Positions 1 to 7,872 of a stretch of DNA of 37,652 bases are shown piece after piece. Location: assembly GCA_021772635.1 (NCBI GenBank), contig JAJFLP010000028.1, positions 1 through 37,652 of the forward strand, given 5' to 3'. Source of the stretch: Verrucomicrobiota bacterium (GTDB lineage: Bacteria > Verrucomicrobiota > Lentisphaeria > JABSQK01 > JAJFLO01). Position 1 is the first letter of the stretch, and every line of letters starts with the position of its first letter. The notes beneath the pieces are model-generated. The model was given only the letters and a program-made list of their open reading frames with translations, was not told where the DNA came from and searched no databases. The translations under genes were made by a program, and so were the position numbers.

Positions 1-675
1 TTTTGGCACACTGAAGTGCGAACTCCAACGAGCACTCCAGCATACCAGCGAATTCGTGTTGCAGTGATCGCTGTTGGAGTTCGCGCTTTAGCGTGTCGTA
101 TCTAAAGTTTCCTTTTATATTAACAGAGTCAGCGTCACCGGTTCGGTCGACGCTCCCTTGAAACTTGGTCATTTTGGCACACTGAAGTGCGAACTCCAAC
201 GAGCACTCCAGCATACCAGCGAATTCGTGTTGCAGTGATCGCTGTTGGAGTTCGCGCTTTAGCGTGTCGTATCTAAAGTTTCCTTTTATATTAACAGGCC
301 CGCCGCCGCGGGCCGGTTCGTTGCTCCCTTGAAACTTGGCGGAAATCTTCAATATTGTGGGCCCGTTTCGTATTGTAATAAGTGGGTCAAAAAAGAAACC
401 CACTGGTGGGCTCCCTTGAAACTTGGCGGAAATCTTCGATATTGTGGGCCCGTTTCGTATTGTAATAAGTGGGTCAAAAAAGAAACCCACTGGTGGGCTC
501 CTCTGAAACTTGGCGGAAATCTTCGACATTGAGAGCCCGTTTCGCATTGTAAAATGTGGGTTAAAAGTAAACCCACTGGTGGGTCCCTCTGAAACTTGAG
601 CGGGTTTGAGGTTGTTTATTTTTGATCGATTACGATTGCGCTTGTTGGTATACCACAAGCAGCCCGAAATTCATG
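1..675. repeat. Repeat-filled region: two 126-bp direct repeats plus a triple 87-bp tandem
   Basis: No gene seen. An identical 126-bp block occurs at 1-126 and 172-297. Each copy holds two inverted hairpin units of the GTTGGAGTTC family (for example 7-29 and 73-95) and ends in an AAAGTTTCC...TTAACAG segment. Each block is followed by a short variable GC-rich stretch and CTCCCTTGAAACTT. From 331 come three head-to-tail units, 331-417, 418-504 and 505-590 (87, 87 and 86 bp). They begin with GAAACTTGGCGG and contain the hairpin GTGGGT/ACCCAC. Units 1 and 2 differ at only a few bases; unit 3 is more diverged. The short open frames crossing this tandem are repeat artefacts. 601-675 is unique spacer with no visible signal. 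Confidence 0.9.
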
Positions 676-3600
676 TCATGCGTCTATAACCTCGCGCACC
701 GCCGCGGCTAATTCCTCGCCGACGATCGGTTTACCCAGAACTTTGCATATTCTATGCTTTTCCAAAGTCTGGTCGTTCAGCCTGTTAGCGAAGCCAGTCA
801 TTATGATAATCGGAGTTCCCGGGCGAATTTTTTGTATTTGGTCCGACAAATCGAGCCCGGTCATACCAGGCATCGTCAGGTCGGAAATCACCAAATCGTA
901 TCGGCTTGGCTGTCGACGAAAAGCATCCAGGGCCTCATTGGTGCAGGTGTATGTATCTACGTTGTAGCCAAAAAACGAAAGCATTTCGGCAGTTATCGCT
1001 GCAATATTTTTATCATCGTCGACAATCATAATCGATTCCTGTCCGCGAACATTTTGTTTCTGCTCAACACCGGTCGGGCTGTTCGCAAATTCTACCGCGG
1101 GCAGGTATACCAGAATCGTCGTACCCTGTCCTGGTTGGCTGTCAACATGGACGTCGCCATGATGACTCGAGATTATGCCGTGAACAACCGACAGCCCCAT
1201 GCCTGATCCACCATCGACAGACCTGGTCGTAAAGAAAGGCTCGAAAATATGGTCTATGATCGATTCATCGATACCGTCGCCGGTATCATTTACACTTAAG
1301 CGAATATACTTTCCCTCCTTAAGATTGGGAAACACCCCGATCGTCTCTGCGTCCAACGAGACCTCCCGTAGTTCGATTGTCAGCGTGCCTCCATTATTCG
1401 TCATCGCCTGCGACGCATTGGTACACAGATTGACGATAACCTGGTGTATCTGCGATTCGCTAGCGAGAACATAACCGCATGAATCATCGATGATTTGACG
1501 GATCTCGACAGTTGCCGGAATCGTTGAACGCAGAAGTTTTACCGCCTCGTCTATGAGCGATTGTAGATGTACCGATCGCCGGTTCGTTTCATGGGGCTTG
1601 CCAAACAGCGAAATTTGTTCTACCAGCTCTTTGGCGCGATTTCCTCCGGTCAGGATGCGGTCAAAGTACTTCGTCAACGGATGGGTCGAAGGCAGTCTCG
1701 ACAGCGCGACGTCCGCGTTAGCTAAAATCGGCATCAGAATATTGTTAAAATCGTGAGCGATTCCTCCTGCCAAAGTCCCGATCGTTTGAAGCTTCTGCGA
1801 ACGGCGAATTTGCTTTTCGAGGTCGGCTTTCTCTGCCTCCGCCCGGGTACGCTCCGTGATATCCAATACAAACGCTACAAAGACAGACGGTTCGTCTCCC
1901 ACAAGCTGGAGATGAACCTCAACCGGGTACATGGATCCGTCCTTCCGGCGATGAAAGGCATCAAACGTGATTTTACTCTCTGCGCCCGATCGGAGCGGCT
2001 CGAGTAGTTTACATAACGACGCAGCCGAGAATTCCGGCTTGAGATCCAGTGGAGTCATACTGCGGAGTTCAACGATCCCGTATCCCAAATTCGCCCGCGC
2101 GCCCTCATTCACGTCTATATACTTGAGCGTCTCGCTGTCAACGATATAAATCTCGTTGAGTGAACACTCAATGACGTGGCTGAAGCGCGCGATTTGAGCC
2201 TCGGCCAGTTTCCGTTGGGTGACATCAAGGATTGTAGTAAGAAATCCGACGATTTGACCGGAGGCGTCAACTTCAGGTGCATATTTTATATGGACACTCA
2301 GCGTTTCACGGAATGACGTTGCCGGCAACACGAGATCAAACTCGGTATGATTTCCGGCAAATACGGCATTCAGATAGGGAATCGCATGCGCATAAGCCTC
2401 TTCACCAATAACCTGACGAACGCTTCTGCCGATCATATCCTGGGCTGCAATCCCCAACATTTCGCTATAGTAGGAATTCACAAACTTGTATCGCTGTTCG
2501 CAGTCGCAATGGGCAATGCATACGGGTGAGTTGTCGGTGACGAACCGCAGGTGTTCCTCGCTTTTCTGCAGCGCCTTTTCCACGGACTTCCGCGCCGTGA
2601 TGTCGGTAGAAATACCGCCGGTGCCCAGCAGTGCACCGTCCGTCGTGTAAATCGGGAACTTGACCGATAAATAGTCGCGAAATCCGTCGCCGTGGGGCGC
2701 CTGTTCATCCAACTCCAGCGGGATTTTCCGCTGAAGAACGAGACGGTCATTGGTCGTGAAGGCGTCGGCAGTCTCTTTCGGGAAGATGTCATAATCCGTC
2801 GTGCCGATAATTTCGTCTCGTGAAAGATCGAAAAGTTGTTCGAACTCTCTGTTGATCAGAAAGTACTTACCGTCGGGATCTTTCAGATAAATTACTGCAG
2901 GCGTGTTGTCGAGTATAGCCTTGAGATGAACCTGGCTTTCCTGTACTTTCTCGAGGAGATCATTATTCTCCTGTGACATTTGGAAAAGAGCGTTCGTATA
3001 ATGCATCATGCGAGCCGAGACCGGGCGGATAACCATCAGGATCAAACCGCTGGCGCTCAGCGCTAGGATGAAGATTGTTAACCCGACGGTTACCGCGTGC
3101 GACCGTGCCGGGTTACGAAATTCGCCGGCCGCGGCAGAGAATACGAGAAACCAATCGCTGTTGATGATTTTCCGGTGAACAATAACGTACGCTTCCCCAT
3201 TGTCGGCAGTTACGTACAGGTCTCTTTTCTTCGCCAAGAGGATTTCAGGTCGTGTTGTGTCAATCGCGCGGCTGTCTTGCAACCCGCCCGTTTCAGTGGA
3301 TCTGAAAAAGCTATTCATACCGCGGGCATTAAAAGAAGCAAGATCGATAATTCCGACACCGGGGTATTGCGCAAAAAAACTCTTCATGACCTCCGATAAT
3401 TTCTGACAGTTAAACGCCACCAAATCAATTCCGACCCTTACGCCTTTGCGATTGTGAATTGGCGCACTGAGCACCAGATAGAAGCGATTATTCTTCTCCA
3501 GCGGTGTTCCAAACTGAATCGAATCCATATGAATATTGTCTGGCCAATATGCCGTCGGGATCGGATCCCCGACTTCGACCAGCAGTTCGCCGTTTACGCT

Positions 3601-4035
3601 CAAACGACTAATGCTCACGACTTCGGGTGCCAGCCGCATAGCATCGGCCAGTATTGGGCGTGAAATAGTGGCTAACGATTCACGATCGATCTCGCCATGA
3701 TAGTATTTTTTAAGTTGCTGACGAACCCAGGTCCGGCTGGTTATCTGACCTGCGATATTCATAAGACGGGAGAGCTCAGCTTCCAGCGCGTCCGCCTTCA
3801 GCTCGACATTGAACCTGGCCTCGGATTCCAGGCGCGCTAAATGAAGCCTGTAGACAATAAGCGAGGTGATAACCGCAATCAGAAAGCTGGCTAAAAGCAG
3901 GCCGGCTGATATCAGAAAACGCAGCCGCCGATGCAGCCGTTCTGCTTGAGCCGGATCGGTGGGAGAAATTGATGTTGTTTTTTTGAGCATATGCAATTTA
4001 TCCGAGGCCGTACTGGAAACTTGGGCGCACGTCAT
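676..4035 (-). CDS. Membrane-anchored PAS-domain hybrid sensor histidine kinase with C-terminal receiver
   Basis: A 1119-aa sensor kinase. Residues 39-63 form a first membrane helix. An extracytoplasmic region of about 250 residues follows (Cache-like fold likely, not proven), then a second membrane helix at about 315-337. The cytoplasmic part has three PAS domains (about 367-485, 490-612 and 615-733), and PAS-linked D(I/V)T-R motifs end each one. HisKA carries phospho-acceptor H761 in GGIAHDFNN. The ATPase domain has N873 in the N box and G-box motifs DTGDG and GSGMGL. The terminal receiver has acidic DDD at 1006-1008 and phospho-acceptor D1052. It would sense an external ligand and pass phosphate from H761 to D1052. 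The gene stands alone between repeat blocks. An in-frame ATG at 3990 (residue 16) is an alternative start; neither start has a strong Shine-Dalgarno. Confidence 0.95.
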   Translation of the reverse strand: MTCAQVSSTASDKLHMLKKTTSISPTDPAQAERLHRRLRFLISAGLLLASFLIAVITSLIVYRLHLARLESEARFNVELKADALEAELSRLMNIAGQITSRTWVRQQLKKYYHGEIDRESLATISRPILADAMRLAPEVVSISRLSVNGELLVEVGDPIPTAYWPDNIHMDSIQFGTPLEKNNRFYLVLSAPIHNRKGVRVGIDLVAFNCQKLSEVMKSFFAQYPGVGIIDLASFNARGMNSFFRSTETGGLQDSRAIDTTRPEILLAKKRDLYVTADNGEAYVIVHRKIINSDWFLVFSAAAGEFRNPARSHAVTVGLTIFILALSASGLILMVIRPVSARMMHYTNALFQMSQENNDLLEKVQESQVHLKAILDNTPAVIYLKDPDGKYFLINREFEQLFDLSRDEIIGTTDYDIFPKETADAFTTNDRLVLQRKIPLELDEQAPHGDGFRDYLSVKFPIYTTDGALLGTGGISTDITARKSVEKALQKSEEHLRFVTDNSPVCIAHCDCEQRYKFVNSYYSEMLGIAAQDMIGRSVRQVIGEEAYAHAIPYLNAVFAGNHTEFDLVLPATSFRETLSVHIKYAPEVDASGQIVGFLTTILDVTQRKLAEAQIARFSHVIECSLNEIYIVDSETLKYIDVNEGARANLGYGIVELRSMTPLDLKPEFSAASLCKLLEPLRSGAESKITFDAFHRRKDGSMYPVEVHLQLVGDEPSVFVAFVLDITERTRAEAEKADLEKQIRRSQKLQTIGTLAGGIAHDFNNILMPILANADVALSRLPSTHPLTKYFDRILTGGNRAKELVEQISLFGKPHETNRRSVHLQSLIDEAVKLLRSTIPATVEIRQIIDDSCGYVLASESQIHQVIVNLCTNASQAMTNNGGTLTIELREVSLDAETIGVFPNLKEGKYIRLSVNDTGDGIDESIIDHIFEPFFTTRSVDGGSGMGLSVVHGIISSHHGDVHVDSQPGQGTTILVYLPAVEFANSPTGVEQKQNVRGQESIMIVDDDKNIAAITAEMLSFFGYNVDTYTCTNEALDAFRRQPSRYDLVISDLTMPGMTGLDLSDQIQKIRPGTPIIIMTGFANRLNDQTLEKHRICKVLGKPIVGEELAAAVREVIDA

Positions 4036-4583
4036 AAGCCGCTAACCCGCAGACGGCGGGGCTACCGACAATGCCACTAAGTTAAAGATTTGTATGTGTT
4101 CCGGTCCGTTGGAGTTCACAGCTTCAGCTGTGTTAAAATGCTCTGGTTTCAGAAGAGCAATCTGCCAACCGAATAATGCTTTACAACCATGAAGGACATG
4201 AAGAGCATGAAGTATAGACTTTATATATTTTCCCCTTCATGCTCTTCATGTCCTTCATGGTGAAAATCTCAGTCAACTTACTCAAGTTTCAAGGGCGCAA
4301 TCTTGTAAGCAGGCCAGGCCGTTGGAGTTCACAGCTTCAGCTGTGTTCCTTTAGCGGATAGCCAGCACAACTAAAGTTGTGAACTCCAACGTGCGCTTCG
4401 CCCGTGTAATCTGGAACACTGCAGGCCAGGCCGTTGGAGTTCACACTTTAGTGTGGTATTTCTTACCAGGAATTTAAGAACCACGCCCCGCGACTGCGTG
4501 GGCGTGAACTCTCTCCGTATTCCCGGGAGTCCGCTCGTGCGGAGAGATCGCTTGCAGTATCGTTGCGTCACGCCCCGCAAAGC
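4036..4583. repeat. Intergenic repeat cluster with REP-like hairpins and a 26-bp perfect inverted repeat
   Basis: No gene seen. REP-like units lie at 4108-4132, 4321-4345, 4366-4390 and 4433-4455. The pair 4321-4345 and 4366-4390 is convergent around a 20-bp spacer, as at 11307-11376, 11419-11488 and 33813-33882. A perfect 26-bp inverted repeat (4187-4212 and 4235-4260, CCATGAAGGACATG...) encloses a 22-bp AT-rich loop. The last element reaches the stop codon of the REC-Ser/Thr kinase gene at 4584-4586. Confidence 0.85.
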
Positions 4584-5888
4584 TCAACTCCAACTCGGGA
4601 CATCGCCACCGTCGTCTATTCGCTTCGATGGAACACACGTCAGTCCGGATTCTAACAGTTCCTTCAGATCCCGGACGACCTCGTGAGCAGACTGATACCT
4701 GTCTTTCGGACGTTTACGCAACATTTTCGCTAATACGAATTGGAGCCCGACCGGAAAATTATCCACGGCTTTTCGCGGCTCAATCGGCCTTTCGGCATTT
4801 ACCAAATGGGCCAGATGCGGGAGGTTTTCTGCTATAAAAGGTTTTTTACCCAATAAAAATTCGTACGCAACTACGCCGAACGAAAAAATATCGGAACGAT
4901 TATCGACTTTGGCGGTCATGAAACCTTCTGGTGACAGGTAGCTTGGTGTACCCAGTACCATATTGGTCATCGTTAATTCGGACTCCGGAAGTCTCGCCAC
5001 TCCAAAGTCTGTCAGTACCGGCTTCATGTTGCCGTCGATAATAATATTATCCGGTTTAATATCGCGGTGATAAATTTTCTTATCGTGGATCGCGCCAAGG
5101 CTGCCAGCGATTTGGATTAAGATTTTTACCTTGTCGCAATAATTAAGTTGATCAGGATCGTGTATCAAATCCCCTAACGACCGTCCATCTACAAATCCCA
5201 TGACAATGAAAGGGATCGGTTCTTCGTCAGCAATTCCGAATTCTACGATTTCAATGATATTCGGATGCACCACCTGCGAAGCTGCCTCCGCTTCATGAAT
5301 GAATCGTTCCATATAATCTCTGTTTTCGTTCTCACGTAAAACATGGGTCTTAAGAATTTTCAACGCGTACTTTTTCCGTTCTTCGCCATTCCCTTTCTCG
5401 ACCAGAAAGACCGTTCCGAAACTCCCTTCACCGAGAACCCTGACCACCCGATAACCGCCGAGGATACGCCCGCGGTCATCAGCCCTTATCGTGAGTGTAT
5501 TGGATAAGTCGTCCTTTCTGGAGAGTACATCGCGAATCATGTCTTTAATTATTATCGGGTCGACCGGTTTACTCAGATAATCACTGGCCCCGAGTTTAAC
5601 ACATTCCACTGCCGCTTCGATTTTCGGCCGTCCCGTCTGAATAATTACCGGAATATTCAAATCCCTCTCTCTGATGGACCTAAGCAAGTCGACCCCGCTA
5701 CCGTCCGGCATTTCAACGTCTGACACAACGAGGTCCGGTATACTGTCGTCGATAATCGCGATTGCGCTGTTGCCACTCGTCGCCTCTACGACGTCGTATC
5801 CCAGGAGTTCCAGATATTGCGCCAACGCCGATAGCAGTGTTTCGTCATCGTCGACAAGCAAAATTCGTTCTTTACATTCAGTTTCCAT
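4584..5888 (-). CDS. Receiver domain fused to a Hanks-type Ser/Thr protein kinase
   Basis: A 434-aa soluble protein. The N-terminal receiver (about 7-122) has acidic DDD, phospho-acceptor D57, T85 and K107. The protein kinase domain starts near 146. Visible features are the glycine loop GEGSFGTV (153-160), catalytic K177, a likely helix-C E199, the catalytic loop HRDIKPDN (274-281), DFG (294-296), and the activation segment ending GTPSYLSPE (313-321). All key residues of an active kinase are present. Phosphorylation of D57 by a histidine kinase may switch Ser/Thr kinase activity (inference). I start at ATG 5888 because the longer frame runs into an intergenic repeat unit (5912-5997). The last codons and the stop lie inside a GTTGGAGTT repeat end, so the native C-terminus may have been altered. 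The FHA protein next door is a plausible partner. Confidence 0.93.
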   Translation of the reverse strand: METECKERILLVDDDETLLSALAQYLELLGYDVVEATSGNSAIAIIDDSIPDLVVSDVEMPDGSGVDLLRSIRERDLNIPVIIQTGRPKIEAAVECVKLGASDYLSKPVDPIIIKDMIRDVLSRKDDLSNTLTIRADDRGRILGGYRVVRVLGEGSFGTVFLVEKGNGEERKKYALKILKTHVLRENENRDYMERFIHEAEAASQVVHPNIIEIVEFGIADEEPIPFIVMGFVDGRSLGDLIHDPDQLNYCDKVKILIQIAGSLGAIHDKKIYHRDIKPDNIIIDGNMKPVLTDFGVARLPESELTMTNMVLGTPSYLSPEGFMTAKVDNRSDIFSFGVVAYEFLLGKKPFIAENLPHLAHLVNAERPIEPRKAVDNFPVGLQFVLAKMLRKRPKDRYQSAHEVVRDLKELLESGLTCVPSKRIDDGGDVPSWS

Positions 5889-6499
5889 AGGCACTTTATT
5901 CAGGTTCCCTTGAAACTTGTAGGCATTCTTCGGCATTCTGAGCTCGTTTCGTATTGTAAGATGTGGGTTAATAAGGATACCCACTGGTGGGCTCCTTGAA
6001 ACTTAAACCGGTTTGAGGCTGTTTTTAATGTAGGAGGCAGCTCCCGCTGGCGATCTTATTTATTTTGGTATTGTTCCAAAATAATCGTTATCGCCTGCGG
6101 GAGCAGCCTCCTACATTCACATGATCAAAGTTTCCTTTTATATTAACAGGCCCGCCGCCGCGGGCCGGTTCGTTGCTCCCTGTGAAACTTAAATTTTTTC
6201 GAGGCGCAAAGTAGGTCGTTCCTGCCGGGGACGACTCGGTTCGGCTAGGCAACATTGGTCGGGTTCGGCAACCCCGACCTACTTGCAACCCAAGTTTCGT
6301 TATGTAATAACAGACGCTGCACAACGGGGGTCGGACGGTTGCTCCCTTGTACCTTTATGGATTTTTTCACCATGAAGGACATGAAGAGCATGAAGTAAAG
6401 ACTTTTTATATTTTCCCCTTCATGCTCTTCATGTCCTTCATGGTAATAAAGCAAAACGTGGGATAAAAAGGATGCCCACCCGTGTGCCCCTCGCGACAA
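5889..6499. repeat. Intergenic repeats: 86-bp unit, 149-bp palindromic module, second palindrome and CATGAAGG hairpin
   Basis: No gene seen. 5912-5997 is a diverged copy of the 87-bp unit tandemised at 331-590. It abuts a 149-bp module at 5998-6146 that recurs at 18655-18803 with three differences. A further palindrome at about 6209-6290 has arms reading AGTAGGTCG/CGACCTACT. 6370-6395 and 6418-6443 are the arms of the same 26-bp inverted repeat as at 4187-4260. Any promoter for the REC-Ser/Thr kinase gene must lie within or beside the 86-bp unit. Confidence 0.85.
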
Positions 6500-7684
6500 T
6501 CAGAGCGCGTTTAACAAGTCATAATAATTCGTGTACGCGGCACTCGAGCAGCTCTTTATCGCGAAGCGCAACGGAGTCCCCTCGGTCACTAATCCGAGAC
6601 CGGACTTGATAGATTTTTTGACCGCCCGCTGATTCCCGGACGGCGTAAGCAATGCCCACTGGCTAATCTGCAGTTGACCGACAACGGTACGTTCGTGTTT
6701 GACCGTTTCCGACCAAAGCACCTCGGCAATACGCTGCAGTAATTTATCGGTCATTATGGATCCCTGATTTTCGTCCATAATTCCGAGATTTTTCAGCGTG
6801 ATTTTCATAAACTCGAATTCCTTTTTCGCCGTCGCGGCCCTGAGAAGTTCATTGATCTCACTACGGACGGCCGCCTCGCTTGCGATCCCGGTTAGCCAAT
6901 GAATGTCACGGGCATGCAGTGAACGCGCCAACTCTCCGTTAACCCGGGTCTTCAATTCTGCGAGGTCCGGGGGTTTCATGATGTAATCATCGGCGCCGAC
7001 TTCAATTCCGGTAATCCGGTCGACAACGTCACGGCGTCCCGTAAGAATGATTACCGGCAGATTCGAAGTCCGCAGATTACACTTGAGATGCTTGCACACA
7101 GCGATTCCTTCCAGCTTCGGCATTTCCCAGTCGAGAACAGCGATATCCGGGTCCTGTGTAAGGCAAGCCTGCAGTGCCCCCTCGCCGTTTACAGTTGTGA
7201 TAACGTCATATTCGTCCTTGAAAACTTCCTTTAGAATCCCGATCATCTCCGGGTTATCGTCAGCGATCACCATACGATACCGCCGTTCTTCAGTCGGAAT
7301 CGTAAGCCGAAATTTCCACGGAGAATCCGGTTTCCCGAGTTGTAGCGTGTTATCCTTCTTCTGCAACAGTAATGTCGACTGCTCCCGCCGTTTATCGCGC
7401 ATGCTTAACCCGTTGACGATCGTCCCGTTGACACTGCCGAGGTCGCGAACGTAGACCGAGCCGCTACTTACCCCGATTTCCACGTGATTTCGAGAAGCCC
7501 GATACGGCTGCTTCGATTCCGCCAGATACAGATCGTTTTCTTTCAACCCAAAAGCCGGCGGTGATTCATTGGCGGTCTTTCGGCGGCCGATCCGGAACGG
7601 AAATTTATGGATGATTAATTCGTTAAATCTTTCAGACGTAGGGACGGCCGATTCGTCGCTTAAGATTATCCGTTTACTATTCAT
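6500..7684 (-). CDS. FHA domain, receiver and degenerate GGDEF-like protein
   Basis: A 394-aa soluble protein. The N-terminal FHA domain (about 25-120) has the phosphothreonine-binding signature: GRR (33-35), SRNH (64-67) and VNGT (85-88). FHA domains bind phosphothreonine peptides. A receiver follows (about 136-255) with DD 142-143, phospho-acceptor D185, T215 and K237. The C-terminal 135 residues begin HWLTG, like the DxLTG start of GGDEF domains, but at the expected GGDEF position the sequence reads VGQLQ (335-339). The cyclase active site is therefore missing, and it cannot be an ordinary diguanylate cyclase. It may be a binding or structural domain (inference). The neighbouring REC-Ser/Thr kinase could supply the phosphothreonine ligand. 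The ATG at 7684 has only a weak upstream AGG. A decayed copy of its 5' end lies at 19438-19504. Confidence 0.88.
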   Translation of the reverse strand: MNSKRIILSDESAVPTSERFNELIIHKFPFRIGRRKTANESPPAFGLKENDLYLAESKQPYRASRNHVEIGVSSGSVYVRDLGSVNGTIVNGLSMRDKRREQSTLLLQKKDNTLQLGKPDSPWKFRLTIPTEERRYRMVIADDNPEMIGILKEVFKDEYDVITTVNGEGALQACLTQDPDIAVLDWEMPKLEGIAVCKHLKCNLRTSNLPVIILTGRRDVVDRITGIEVGADDYIMKPPDLAELKTRVNGELARSLHARDIHWLTGIASEAAVRSEINELLRAATAKKEFEFMKITLKNLGIMDENQGSIMTDKLLQRIAEVLWSETVKHERTVVGQLQISQWALLTPSGNQRAVKKSIKSGLGLVTEGTPLRFAIKSCSSAAYTNYYDLLNAL

Positions 7685-7872
7685 GTGACGTTTTACCTAT
7701 GTGATCACGTTATCCCAGCGAGCCGCGGCGTCATCATTACCGCCGCTGTGGGCACCAATCCCTCAATCCCACAATCCACCAATCCCTCAATCCCACAATC
7801 CATCAATCCCCCAATCCCTCAATCGTCAATCCAACAATCCAACAATCCAACAATCCCTCAATCGTCAATCCA
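7685..7872. repeat. FHA gene leader and CAATCC low-complexity array
   Basis: 7685-7752 is the upstream region of the FHA gene and is duplicated at about 19505-19572. 7754-7872 is an imperfect array of 8-10-bp units such as CCCTCAAT and CCAACAAT. It ends at the stop codon of the next hybrid kinase (7873-7875). Confidence 0.85.

Noticed and set aside
329..576. Short overlapping open frames on both strands with a repeated KLGGNL-YCGPVSYCNKW peptide
   Set aside because: They are translations of the 87-bp tandem DNA repeat. There is no ribosome site, and the opposite strand is equally open.
1..675. Possible CRISPR array
   Set aside because: Repeat periods are 171 and 87 bp, the intervening sequence is not spacer-like, and no cas genes occur in the window.
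5889..5984. Upstream extension of the REC-Ser/Thr kinase to a GTG at 5984
   Set aside because: The added 32 codons lie largely in the 86-bp repeat unit, and the receiver begins right after the ATG at 5888.
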